Assembly: GCF_002575655.3 (NCBI RefSeq) | Contig: NC_053041.3 | Coordinates: forward strand, 119,318,318 to 119,382,317 | DNA: 64,000 bases | Direction: 5' to 3' | From: Aegilops tauschii subsp. strangulata | Taxonomy: Eukaryota > Streptophyta > Magnoliopsida > Poales > Poaceae | Shown: positions 22,277 through 32,844 of the stretch, piece after piece | Position numbering within the stretch: position 1 is the stretch's first letter | Layout of the letters: each line of letters opens with the position of its first letter | Program-made: the position numbers and the translations under genes | Notes under the pieces: model-generated | Database searches by the model: none | The model's input: only the letters and a program-made list of their open reading frames with translations | What the model was told of the DNA's origin: nothing

Positions 22277-25200
22277 TCATGGTGGATGAACAACACTGAG
22301 TTTGGAGAGATAAAAGCCATGTTGTGCTCTAGTCTGGGCCTTCGTCAGGAAATCTGCCAACTGTAACTCGGAAGGCACATACTGAAGAGCAATAACCTGA
22401 TCCTGCACAGCAGCGCGCACATAGAAAGCATCAACACCAATATGCTTGGTGAGTTCATGCTTCACAGGATCGTGCGCAATGCTAATAGCACCTGTACTGT
22501 CAGATAAGAGCAGAGTCGGTGTAGTGACAGAAACACCAAAATCCTGAAGTAACCACCGTAACCAAGTCACCTCTGCCGTCAAAAGAGCCATGGCTCGCAA
22601 CTCAGCCTCAGCACTTGAACGGGAAACTGCAATCTGTTTCTTCGTCTTCCAGGCAATGAGAGAACCACCAAGAAAAACACAGTAAGCAGAAAGTGAACGG
22701 CGATCAGAAGGATCACTAGCCCACGTAGCATCCGAATAGGCCTGAAGCTGTAAAGAACTGGAGCTAGGAAAGAATAGACGGTGAGAGATCGTGCCCCGAA
22801 GATATCGGAGAACACGAAGGAGATGACTATAGTGAACCGATGTGGGAGCAGAGACAAACTGACTCAGAATATGAACCGGATAAGAGATGTCCGGACGAGT
22901 GACAGCTAGATAGACAAGACTGCCAACAAGATGACGATAACGCGTTGGGTCAGGGAGAGGAACACCATCAGTAGCACGGAGGTGAACATTGAGCTCCATA
23001 GGAGTCTCAACAATGCGCTCGTCAGTAAGAGTAGCACGAGCAAGAAGATCCTGGATATACTTTTCCTGGGATATAAAAAAGCCATCAGAGGTAGAAGAGA
23101 CTTCAATCCCAAGAAAGTAGCGAAGAGGTCCAAGATCAGACATAAGAAACTGCTCACTAAGACGGGCCTTTACAAAGGCAATATACTCGGGGTCATCCCC
23201 AGTGATGATCATATCATCAACATAGAGAAGAAGAAGAGTCCGACCACGAGGAGAAAGGTGAATAAACAATGCTGGATCATGAGCACTTGCTGAAAAACCA
23301 GCAGTAGTGACCACAGAGGCAAAACGCTCAAACCAGGCGCGAGGGGCTTGCTTAAGGCCATAGAGAGAGCGACGAAGACGACATACCATGCCATCAGGAA
23401 CAGAATACCCAGGTGGTGGCTACATGTACACCTCCTCACGCAGCTCACCATTAAGAAAGGCATTCTTAACATCAAGCTAAGATATAGACGAGTGGCGTGC
23501 AGAGGCAACGGCAAGAAGTGTACGAACAGTGGTCATATGGGCCACAGGAGCAAAAGTCTCGTCATAATCACGACCATGCTCCTGCTGAAAACCACGAGCC
23601 ACAAGACGAGCTTTGTGATGCTCAAGAGAACCATCGGAGCGAGTCTTAACCTTGTAGACCCACTTACAAGTGATGGGACGGACTCCGGGAGGAAGAGAAA
23701 CAAGATCCCAGGTACCAGTGCGTTCAAGAGCAGCAATCTCCTCTGCCATCGCAAACTGCCATTCAGGATGAACAACAGCCTGACGATAAGAAGTCGGCTC
23801 AAGAACAGCAGCACCAGCGGTGGGAAATCCAAAGCGATCAACAGGCGGACGAGGACGAGAACGCAAGCCATAAGTAGGCTGAGAGGAAGAGGACGACTCA
23901 TCCAATGAGGCATCCACAGGTCGTGAACGACGAGTGTAATGCTGAGGAAAAGATGGAACAATAGAAGGAGGAATCGCCAAGGTAGAATCGGGGGGTGGTG
24001 TCGAAGAAGTCACCGGAGATGAAGGTGTAGAATCCGGTGACATGCTAGGCGAGGAGACCAGAGAAGATGGTGGCTGCAAATCGACTAGAGGTGGAGAAGC
24101 AGAGGGAGTGGAACGAATAGGCACAGGCGTGACGGGGGTAATAGGTGAGTAGGAAAAGTGAGGAAAGAGATATCCTCCACTGAAAAAATCGAGGAAGATG
24201 GGCGTAGGTAGAAGGGACGAGACTCATCAAAAGTCACGTCTCGAGAGATACGCATCCGACGACCGATAGGATCCCAACAACGATAGCCCTTATGCTCATC
24301 ACTGTAGCCTAAGAAGACACACTCAACAGACTGAGCCGTCAGTTTGGTGCGTTCGCGAGGGGCAAGAAGAACATAGCAAACACAACCAAACAAGCGAAGC
24401 ATCGAATAATCGGGAGAACGATCAAAAAGACGCTCAAAAGGAACGCCACCCTGCAAAGCAGCGGACGGCTGAAGGTTGATGAGATAGGCGGAAGTGGAGA
24501 TAGCCTCGGCCCAAAAATGAGGCGGAAGAGAGGCGGCGATCATCATCGCACGAGCCGTCTCAAGAAGGTGATGATGCTTGCGCTCAGACACGCCATTCTG
24601 AGCATGAGCACTAGGACAAGAGAACTGGGCAAGAGTACCCTGCTCAGCAAGGACTCCACGCAACATCTTGGAGATATACTCTCCAGCAGAGTCAGCACGG
24701 AAAACACGAATAGGAGTAGAGAACTGAGTGTGAACAATGGCAGCAAAACGCTTATAGATAGATAACACCTCACTACGAGAAGACATAAAATATATCCAGG
24801 TGTATCGAGAGAAATCATCTATAAAAATAATATAGTAGCGATGACCTCCTTTCGAGGCAAATGGAGCTGGACCCCAGACATCGGAGTGAACAAGGTCAAA
24901 AGGACGCCGAGACATAGTGTCACTATGAGGATAAGGTAACTGGACCTGTTTACCAAGCCGACAACCCTGACAGTCTAAAGACACACCGCCGGAGACAGAT
25001 CCAAGAAGACCACGTCGAACTAAGGATGAGAGACGAGAGCCACACAAGTGACCAAGGCGATGATGCCACTGCTGAAAAGAGCTGGTAGACAAGGCAACAG
25101 AGGGGGAAAGACTGGCGGCGGTGGCAGCAGAGGGAAGGTGAAGCCAGTCAAGCTCCCAGAGACCCTGAGAGTCACGGTGTCGGGGGCCAGCACCAAGGAG

Positions 25201-26154
25201 AGCACCAGTGTGACGGTCCAGAACAGAACAAGAGTCAAAGTCTAGAATCACCCGACAACCGGAGTCAACAATCTGACCACCAGAAAGGAGCTGCATGGTA
25301 AGTCGAGGAACATGAGCAACATCAGGAACATGAAAAGATGAGGTGCTAAGAATGCCTCGACCATTAACCGGGAGGGAGGTACCATCAGCAGTAAGAACAT
25401 GAATAGGAGAATCAAGAGCACGAATAGAAGACAAGGTGGATGAATCATTAGTCATATGAAAAGATGCTCCAGTATCAAGAATCCATGAAGATGTACCTGA
25501 CTGTGTTGAAGGTGGTCTCACAATGCCAGAGGAGTCAGTAGCAGAACCAGCAGAACCCGTCGGTGAAGAGCCAGAGCATGCAGCGAGCAAGCACCGAATG
25601 CGCGTAATCTCCTGCTCAGTCAGGAGCTCAACTGAAGAGGTCGACGTAGATGCACCCGGCAATGAAGAGCCGGAGGCGGTCAGCAGACCACGAAGTCCCA
25701 CAATCTCCTGCTCGGTGAAGTACATAGCTGAAGTAGACGACGCAGTAGCACTGGGAGAGGAGCGGCCACCAGGCCCACCACCACCTGTGGAAGCCGCCAG
25801 AGGACGCAACATAGCATAACCAACATCATCCGTAGTGGCCGGTGAAGGAGATGAGGGCACATGCAGACAAGCCCCAAGCGCCAAAGGAAGACGTGGGTCA
25901 ATAGAGTCATATGCATCAACACATCCGATGGGGGCCGTGAGAGGAGCCGGTGTAAAACGATAATCACCGATGAAAGTCGCAGGAGGAGTCGATGTAGAGC
26001 GACAATCACCACGTGCGAGAGTCGCCACATGGGACGATAGCACAGACGGACGAGCACCAAGCACCGAAGAAAGGCACATGTGCGAAACGGGGTCAGTATA
26101 GCAAACACTGAAAACACCGTCAGGAATCACCTCAGAGCAGGCAAGAGACACCAT
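22277..26154 (-). pseudogene. E5 Copia pol: protease, integrase, reverse transcriptase, RNase H
   Basis: From 26154 downward: a Ser/Thr/Pro-rich lead, protease ([14 protein letters not shown] with the catalytic Asp), the GAG-pre-integrase HHCC finger ([16 protein letters not shown]), the integrase core ([27 protein letters not shown]), reverse transcriptase with YVDDMIITG, and RNase H (DATWASDPSDRRS, TKHIGVDAFY) to a stop at 22277. It is broken by a one-base shift near 24150-24175 and by two TAG codons at 23477-23479 and 23420-23422 in RT, both where the frame expects Gln (CAG to TAG). The segment lacks a gag protein, so it could move only with help from another element. Confidence 0.85.
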
Positions 26155-26596
26155 GTTGTTGTTTTTTTAAGATCAACAGGCCGCAGCTACGAACGTAGCA
26201 GAGGGACCTGACGAGAGCCGCAACAGGTGACAGCCGGACGCGCCGGAGCTAGCAGCAGCAGAAGACAGCCGAGTCGCTGAAGAGAGATGCAGCAACGGCA
26301 AGGAATTGGATCAACAGCACGAGCACGTACAAGGAGCAAGTGCGTGAGCGGGCAGGCAACTATCGACTTCGATCGGACCGAGAGAGACGTCCTCCAGATT
26401 TGGGAGCAGCGGCTGAGCTGCGCCAGATCGAATAGGCTTGCCGGGCGGCTTGGAGCAGCAGGTGGAGTGACTTGGGCGTCGAACTTGATGGCGACCGGTT
26501 GAGGCGGCAGACGGCGTACGTCTCCGGGGGGAGCAGCGGGGAGGCACGAGATTGGATCGGAAGGGCGAGTTGCGGCACCCGAAAAAAATAACCTAA

Positions 26597-26608
26597 GCTC
26601 TAATACCA
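26597..26608 (-). promoter_or_regulatory. E5 primer-binding site (initiator Met tRNA type)
   Basis: TGGTATTAGAGC directly follows the 5' LTR on the minus strand; it differs by one base from the usual TGGTATCAGAGC. The leader from 26155 to 26596 has no recognised gene. Confidence 0.75.
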
Positions 26609-26749
26609 TGTTAGGAAATATGCAACTTGTATTCCCATGAGGCCATAGGCCGATATATATACATGTACAGGTGTGGAACATATGCAGGAAACCCCTTATA
26701 CAATGGGATAAATACAAAGGGGTACATGACTTATATTATAACTCTAACA
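26609..26749 (-). repeat. 5' LTR of E5
   Basis: Same 141-bp sequence as the 3' LTR at 22123-22263. Confidence 0.9.
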
Positions 26750-26786
26750 AGGGGTGCGGTGGCGCAGGTGCGGTGCGGGCAAGTTT

Positions 26787-26829
26787 AGTCCCACCTCGCT
26801 AGCCGAAGGGCGCCCGCACCTGCTTATAA
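26787..26829 (+). promoter_or_regulatory. snRNA-type promoter: USE plus TATA
   Basis: AGTCCCACCTCG at 26787-26798 matches the plant upstream sequence element RTCCCACATCG at 10 of 11 positions. TTATAA starts at 26824, a 25-bp gap, which fits the spacing of plant Pol III snRNA promoters (U6/U3 type, about 23-26 bp) rather than the wider Pol II spacing. It may be a relic, since USE-like words do occur in grass repeats. Confidence 0.4.
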
Positions 26830-26851
26830 GCCCCGCTGCGGCAGCTGTCTC

Positions 26852-27002
26852 GAGCTCCTCTCTATTGCAGGCCCTGTGGGCCTACCTGTTCTATGCTGCC
26901 CTGTGGGCCTATTGGGCCTTTGCGGGCCTGCATCCTGGCCCAACAACAGGTCGGGTTTCTAGTCGTATGCAGGCCGCTGTGGCGCAGTAGGCGGGCTTTT
27001 TT
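26852..27002 (+). ncRNA. possible short Pol III transcript downstream of the USE/TATA pair
   Basis: A start about 23 bp after the TATA box would fall near 26852, and a run of six T at 26997-27002 would end it, giving about 150 nt. GCAGGCCC (26867-26874) and GGGCCTGC (26924-26931) can form a perfect 8-bp stem, and CTGTGGGCCTA / CTGTGGGCCTAT is doubled inside. The sequence is not one of the standard snRNAs as far as I can see. Transcription is inferred only from promoter and terminator signals. Confidence 0.25.
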
Positions 27003-27689
27003 ATTTTCTTATTTTTTTGCTTTGTTTATTTTTGCTTTATTTATTTTTGCTTTATTTATTTTTCTTTTATTTATTTTTGAGTTGTTTTTTGCTGTATTTA
27101 GAGTTTCTTTGTGAATATTTTTGCTTTAGGTACAAAAAATTACAAACTTTCTATTAGTGCCGGTAGTTTACAAATTTGAATAGTTTACATTTTGAATTAT
27201 TTGAAATTTGTGTGAATCACTAGTTTGTGAATAACTTAACTTTGAAAATAGATTTTCAGTGATACTTTTTTCTTATGTTTAATATTAGTGTGTTTTATCA
27301 TTATATTCAATTTGGTAATGCTTAGGTTATTTAAAAAATGAAATGCCTTTGTAACAGATGAGTTTTCGTCCGTAACCCTGATACTTCGAAAGAGATTATC
27401 CATTTTATACACGAAGTGCATCCAGTTTTTGCTCCCTCTCTACTTTTTTGCCCATGCTATGTGGGTGAAATTATGATACCATGCCAACTTTCAACCTTTT
27501 CTGAGTTCATTTGAAATGCTTTTCAATTTCAGGGTCATTTAGCTGAAAAAATCAGTAATGCATGAAAGAATTTGTTTGCACATAAAATTTCTTCGCGTTT
27601 CAAATGCCAAAACACATAACTACCCTAACTATTACAGAGATTCCCTCCTGGATGTGAAACATAGAAGAAATTGATGATAGTGAAGCCGA
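27003..27689. other. AT-rich spacer in E4
   Basis: TTTATTTTTGC repeats occupy 27000-27085. The rest is AT-rich element sequence downstream of the transposase stop, with nothing recognised. Confidence 0.5.
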
Positions 27690-30600
27690 TCACATCCCAG
27701 ATCTTTGGGTGTGAAACTTTTTCTTCGCGTATGTCCCTTTGCGCCGTAGCCATGGAAAATCTTCATCATTTAACTGGATGCTCGGGTCAATATTCACTGT
27801 GAATGGAGCAATTTCATCAAACTTTTCATAATCTTCTGACATGTCTGTCTTGTCATCCACTCCCACGATGTTTCTCTTCCCAGAAAGAACTATGTGGCGC
27901 TTTGGCTCATCGTATGATGCATTCGCTTCCTTATCTTTTCTTTTTCTCGGCTTGGTAGACATATCCTTCACATAGAAAACCTGTGCCACATCATTAGCTA
28001 GGACGAATGGTTCATCTGCATACGCAAGGTTGTTGAGATCCACTGTTGTCATTCCATACTGTGGGTCTTCCGTTACCCCATATCGTGTCATATTGACCCA
28101 TTTGCACCAAAACAAAGGGATCAAATCACGTCCATAGTCAAGTTCCCATATCTCCTCTATGTAACCATAATATGTTTCCTTTCCTGTCTTGGCTGTTGCA
28201 TCCAAGCGGACACCACTATTTTGGTTGGTGCTCTCCTTATCTTGGGCGATCGTGTAAAATGTATTACCATTTATCTCGTACCCTTTGAAAGTCATTATAT
28301 TCGAAGATGGTAACTGGGACAGCGAGTACAGGTCATCTTCAATAGAGGCGTCATGCATGGTACGTGTCTGCAGCCAGCCGGCGAAACTCCTGGTTTGTTC
28401 ACGTGTAATCCAGTCATCAGACCACTCTGGGTGTTTGGATTGTAGAAAATTCTTGTGTTCGTCCATATACGGAGCCACCAAGGCGGAATTCTGTATAACT
28501 GTGTAGTGTGCTTCAGTGAGAGAATGTCCGTCCATACATATTTTTTGATTCCCTCCTAGCGTGCCTTTTCCATCCAGTCTGCCCTTATGCCGCGATTCAG
28601 GAACACCAATCGGCTTAAGGTCAGGAATAAAGTCAATACAAAACTCAATGACCTCCTCATTTTCATGGCCCTTGGAGATGCTTCCTTCTGGCCTAGCACG
28701 GTTATGAACATATTTCTTTAAGACTCCCATGAACCTCTCAAAGGGGAACATATTGTGTAGAAATACATGACCCAAAACGCTAATCTCTTCGCATAGGTGA
28801 ACTAGGACGTGCGTCATGATGTTGAAGAAGGATGGTGGGAACACCAACTCGAAACTGACAAGACATTGCACCAAATCATTATCTTACCTTGGTATGATTT
28901 CTGGATCGATTACCTTCTGAGAGATTGCATTAAGGAATGCACATAGCTTCACAATGGCTAATCGAACGTTATCTGGTAGAAGCCCCCTCAATGCAACCGG
29001 AAGCAGTTGCGTCATAATCACGTGGCAGTCATGAGACTTTAGGTTCTGGAACTTTTTCTCTGCCATGTTTATTATTCCCTTTATATTCGACGAGAAGCCA
29101 GACGGTACCTTAATACTGAGCAGGCATTCAAAGAAGATTTCCTTCTCTTCTTTGGTAAGAGCATAGCTGGCATGACCCTGATGTATGCCGTCTTTTCCAT
29201 GCATACGTTGCTGGTCCTCCCGTGCCTCAGGTGTATCTTTTGTCTTCCCATACACGCCCAAGAAGCCAAGCAGGGTCACACAAAGATTCTTCGTCACGTG
29301 CATCACGTCGATTGCAGAGCGGACCTCTAGATCTTTCCAATAGGGCAGGTCCCAAAATATAGATTTCTTCTTCCACATGGGTGCGCGTCCGTCAGCGTCA
29401 TTCGGAACAGGTTGTCCGCCAGGACCCTTTCCAAAGACTACCTTCAAATCCTTGAGCATATCATGTACATCAGCAACAGTACGGTGGCGAGGCTTCGTCC
29501 GGTGATCCGCCTCACCTTTGAAATGCTTGCCTTTCTTTCTTACGGGATGCCTGCTCGGAAGAAATCGACGATGTCCCAGGTACACATTCTTCCTACAATT
29601 GTCCAAATATATACTGTCGGTATCATCCAAACAGTGCGTGCGTGCGCGGTATCCCTTGTTTGTCTGTCCTGAAAGGTTACTGAGAGTAGGCCAATCATTG
29701 ATGGTCACGAACAGCAAGGCCTTTAGGTCAAATTCTCCCCTCATGTGCTCATCCCACGCACGTACACCTGTTCCATTCCACAGTTGTAAGAGTTCTTCAA
29801 CTAATGGCCTTAGGTACACATCAATGTCGTTGCCGGGTTGCTTAGGGCCTTGGATGAGCACTGGCATCATAATGAACTTCTGCTTCATGCACAACCAAGG
29901 AGGAAGGTTATACAAACATAGAGTCACAGGCCAGGTGCTATGGTTGCTGCTCTGCTCCCAAAAGGATTAATGCCATCTGCTCTTAGACCAAACCATACGT
30001 TCCTTGCGTCATCTGCAAACTCCTTCCCGTACTTTCTCTCAATTTTTCTCCACTTCGACCCGTCAGCAGGTACTCTCAACTTTACGTCTGTCTTATGGTC
30101 TTCTCTGTGCCATCGCATCGCCTTGGCATGCTCTTTGTTTTGGAACAAAGGTTTCAACCGTGGTATTATAGGAGCATACCACATCACCTTGGCATGAATC
30201 TTCTTCCTGGGGCGCTCGCCCTCGACATCACCAGGGTCATCGCGCCTGATCTTATAGCGCAATGCACCGCATACTGGGCAAGCGTTCAAATCCTCGTACT
30301 CACCGCGGTAGAGGATGCAGTCATTAGGGCATGCATGTATCTTCTGCACCTCTAACCCTAGAGGGCAGACAACCTTCTTTGCTTCGTACTTACTCTCGGG
30401 CAATTCGTTGTCCTTTGGAAGCATATTCTTTATCATTACCAGAAACTTTCCAAATCCCTTGTCAGATACACCATTCTGTGCCTTCCATTGCAGCAATTCC
30501 AGTGTGGTGCCCAACTTTTTCTTGTCAGCTTCGCAATTCGGGTACAACAATTTCTTGTGATCCTCTAACATGCGCTGCAACTTCTTCTTCTCCAAATCAC

Positions 30601-31027
30601 TTGCGCAGTTTCTCTTTGCATCTGCAATGGCCCGACCTAGATCATCAGCGGGCTCATCTGATGCCTCTTCTTCAGCTTCTTCCCGCATTGCCGGCTCAGC
30701 TTCTTCCCCCATTGTTGTATCATCGTATTCAGGGAACCCATGGCCAGGATAGTTGTCCTTGTCCTCTTCTTCTTCATTGTCTTCCATCATAACCCCTCTT
30801 TCTTCGTGCTTGGTCCAAACATTATAGTGGGGCATGAAACCGGACTTAAACAGGTGGACGTGAATGGTTCTTGACGTAGAGTAATTGTGATCATTCTTAC
30901 AGACTAAACATGGACAAGGCATAAAACCATCCGCCCGCTTGTTTGCCTCAGCCGCAAGCAAAAAAGTTTGCACGCCATTAATGAACTCGGGAGAGCATCG
31001 GTCATCGTACATCCATTGTCGGGTCAT
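27690..31027 (-). pseudogene. TNP2-like CACTA transposase of E4
   Basis: The ATG at 31027 opens MTRQWMYDDRCSPEF, the start of the transposase-associated N-terminal domain (CPCLVC, HVHLFKSGFM). An acidic linker follows, then the TNP2/Transposase_21 core (CPNDCILYRGEYEDLNACP, WYAPIIPRLKPLF, ADGINPFG, IQGPKQPGNDIDVYL, AIDVMHVTKNLCVTLLG), then the DUF4218-like (FPPSFFNIMTHVLVHL, MGVLKKYVHNRARPEGS) and DUF4216-like (YYGYIEEIWELDYG, LFWCKWVN) C-terminal regions. It would cut CACTA ends in the nucleus. Two defects break it: one G missing from a G run near 29957-29959, and a TAA at 28884-28886. The rest reads through with intact motifs, so decay is recent or the defects could be assembly errors. Confidence 0.9.
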
Positions 31028-31116
31028 CTTCATTACACAACACCGAATAGACCAAATTAATACAAGTTCATACATAAAGTTCACACAAGACTTAAATGCA
31101 ACAAACAAATAACTCT

Positions 31117-31560
31117 CTAACTAAAGAATTTAAATGCAACAACAAATGCGATCAAGATCGCAACTAAGGTAACAATTGATCCAACAGCATAATGATACCA
31201 AGCCTCACTATCAATGGCATATTTTCTGATCTTTCTAATCTTCAAGCGCATTTTCTCCATCTTGATCTTGTGATCATCGACGACATCGGCAACATGCAAC
31301 TCCAATTCCATCTCTCCCCCTCAATTCTTTTCAATTTTTCTTTCAAATAGTCGTTTTCTCTTTCAACTAAATTTAACCTCTCGACAATAGGGTCGGATGG
31401 AATTTCCGGTTCACAAACCTCCTAGACAAAAATATCTATGTCAACTTGATGGGCATAATTTGTCATAAACACGAAATGCAACAACTAGTTTTAAAAGAGA
31501 ATATACCACATCCGAATCATAACAAGGACGAGGGCCGACGGGGACGGATATCAAAACCAT
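31117..31560 (-). pseudogene. small coiled-coil, single-membrane-span protein gene of E4
   Basis: Exon 1 (31560-31507) encodes MVLISVPVGPRPCYDSDV and ends at a GT donor. Exon 2 begins after TCTAG at 31421 with EVCEPEIPSDPIVERL and heptad-like LNLVERENDYLKEKLKRIE. After a one-base slip near 31312-31320 the frame continues as MELELHVADVVDDHKIKM, a basic stretch, then YHYAVGSIVTLVAILIAFVV, a hydrophobic span of about 20 residues, and stops at 31117. The product is about 120 residues, a coiled coil tethered by a C-terminal membrane anchor. It lies just upstream of the transposase on the same strand. The function is unknown; I recall similar short proteins beside grass CACTA transposases but cannot cite one. 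Confidence 0.6.
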
Positions 31561-32079
31561 GGCACTATGTATAACAAACAATGTACGGGTAAGATAATTA
31601 TACGAGTAACTATATATCCAAATCACACAAACATCAATTTGGTAATGTAAAACATTCATGAACAAGAGGCTCACCACAAGGTGGTGCCGGCGACGGAACG
31701 GTGCGGGCGATCGACTGTGGTTACGACGGAGATTTAGAAGGCACTAAGTAAACCACACCTACATATGCAAACTAAGTGTTAGTTTTGACCACAAATTGCA
31801 TATAAATCAAATACTAGCACATATATTTTCTACCAAATTACTAAACTCATAAATTAATCACTATACAAAGCATTGCAAGAGCTAATCTAGCAATGAGAGA
31901 TGAAAGGACAAAGTTGCTAACCTTTGTGATCATTTGAATGGATGGGGGCCTTCAAATCTTGACAAATTTTGGGCAAAATGTGTGATGAGCTCGAGAGGAA
32001 GAGGGGAAGAACAGAGAGGAGAGGGGAAAGGGGAAGAACAGAGCGAGCTCGGGTGGACGAAGGGTTTATGTAGGACGAC
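31561..32079. other. E4 5' leader, AT-rich
   Basis: Upstream of the two genes; no coding frame and no clear TATA box. A GAGGAAGAGGGGAAGAACAGAG duplication-like purine block lies at 31992-32045. Confidence 0.4.
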
Positions 32080-32327
32080 CTTTAGCACCGGTTCGTGCCA
32101 TGAACCGGTACTAAAGGTGCTGGAGGGGCCCCGGACTGACAACATCCTGCCACCACTCACTTTAGTACCGATCCGTGGCACGAACCAGTGCTAAAGGTCG
32201 GCCATGAACCGGTACTAATGAAAGCGGCTGGCTAGCCGTTGGAACCGACACTAATGCACACATTAGTGCCGGCTCAAAAGCAAACCGGCACTAATGTGCT
32301 TGACATTTGACCCTTTTTCCACTAGTG
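32080..32327. repeat. E4 right subterminal and terminal repeats
   Basis: CTTTAGCACCGGTTCG / GAACCGGTACTAAAG and CACTAATG / CATTAGTG motifs lead to the CACTAGTG end at 32320-32327. Confidence 0.8.
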
Positions 32328-32554
32328 GTGTTCGTGCTAATAATTCCTATCCAGGACTTGACAATTGATTTTGAATGACCTACATATGTTTGTGCCATTA
32401 TTTTCTTCAAGATTGGTCTGTACATAGACGACTGTGCTTAAAAATTGAACCATAATCTTTGGATATGTATAAATAAATAGCCATAAATTCCTAATCCTAC
32501 TTCACGGCATGTAATCAGTGATTTGATGCCAAATTTGTTTTACTATTTGTATAG

Positions 32555-32844
32555 GTGCTGTCTGACGATGTGGACAGCGAGGATGAAGAAGCACAGAGGA
32601 GGTACAAGAGGCGAATACTGAGGGAGCTTTATGCGGGAATGCATAACAGGTGTATTAGGACCTGGAATGATGGCTATGGATGCCCATTTTGCAACCACAA
32701 GCTTCATGACGCGTATCTAAGTGTTCTGGCACATGCAAGAGGACGGGCCGTTGACTCCTTCAAGCAGAAGTATTCTCGCAGGGTGGCGCACAGCGCGTAC
32801 GCCGAGTACTAGGAGAAGCTTCAGGATCGTGCCAACCGCATGTG
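32555..32844 (+). pseudogene. exon 2 of the zf-XS-type gene (zinc finger of SGS3/FDM style)
   Basis: After a TTTGTATAG acceptor the frame reads VLSDDVDSEDEEAQRRYKRR, RELYAGMHN, then YGCPFCNHKLHDAYLSVLAHARG, which fits the zf-XS pattern CPFC-x(n)-L..HA. A TAG at 32810-32812 ends the open frame, but reading on gives EKLQDRANRM and a TGA at 32842, so the TAG is probably a mutated sense codon (Leu TTG). zf-XS is found with XS domains in SGS3-like RNA-directed silencing factors; no XS domain is seen here. Its first exon lies across E4 at 15506. Read as a captured, broken copy. Confidence 0.55.

Larger units (their letters stand above)
22123..26749 (-). mobile_element. Copia retrotransposon E5 (4.6 kb), gag-less, nested in E4
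   Basis: Two 141-bp LTRs in direct orientation bound a minus-strand pol region. By eye the LTRs are identical over all 141 bp. The primer site and polypurine tract are in the expected places for a minus-strand element. The flanking pentamers are GCCAC (left) and AGGGG (right), so there is no target duplication. Protease, integrase, reverse transcriptase and RNase H are present in Copia order (integrase before RT), but I find no gag domain between the primer site and protease. Confidence 0.9.
15939..32327 (-). mobile_element. CACTA transposon E4 (16.4 kb including nested Copia E5)
   Basis: Both ends are CACTAGTG; the left continues CAGAAC and the right, read inward, GGAAAAAGGGTC. The flanking triplet is GTG on both sides (15936-15938 and 32328-32330), the expected 3-bp CACTA duplication. 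Genes lie on the minus strand: a small membrane protein gene (31117-31560), a TNP2-like transposase (27690-31027), and the second gene with Ulp1-like domain (16423-20541). The Copia element E5 occupies 22123-26749. Subterminal hairpins occur at both ends and, unexpectedly, in the middle at 21980-22122. Confidence 0.9.

Noticed and set aside
26187..26717. 176-codon minus-strand frame between the E5 leader and 5' LTR
   Set aside because: It overlaps the LTR and primer site and shows no gag features (no UBN2 pattern or CCHC knuckle).
22118..26754. A target-site duplication for the Copia element
   Set aside because: GCCAC and AGGGG do not match, and shifting the borders is not possible because both LTRs have clear TG..CA ends.
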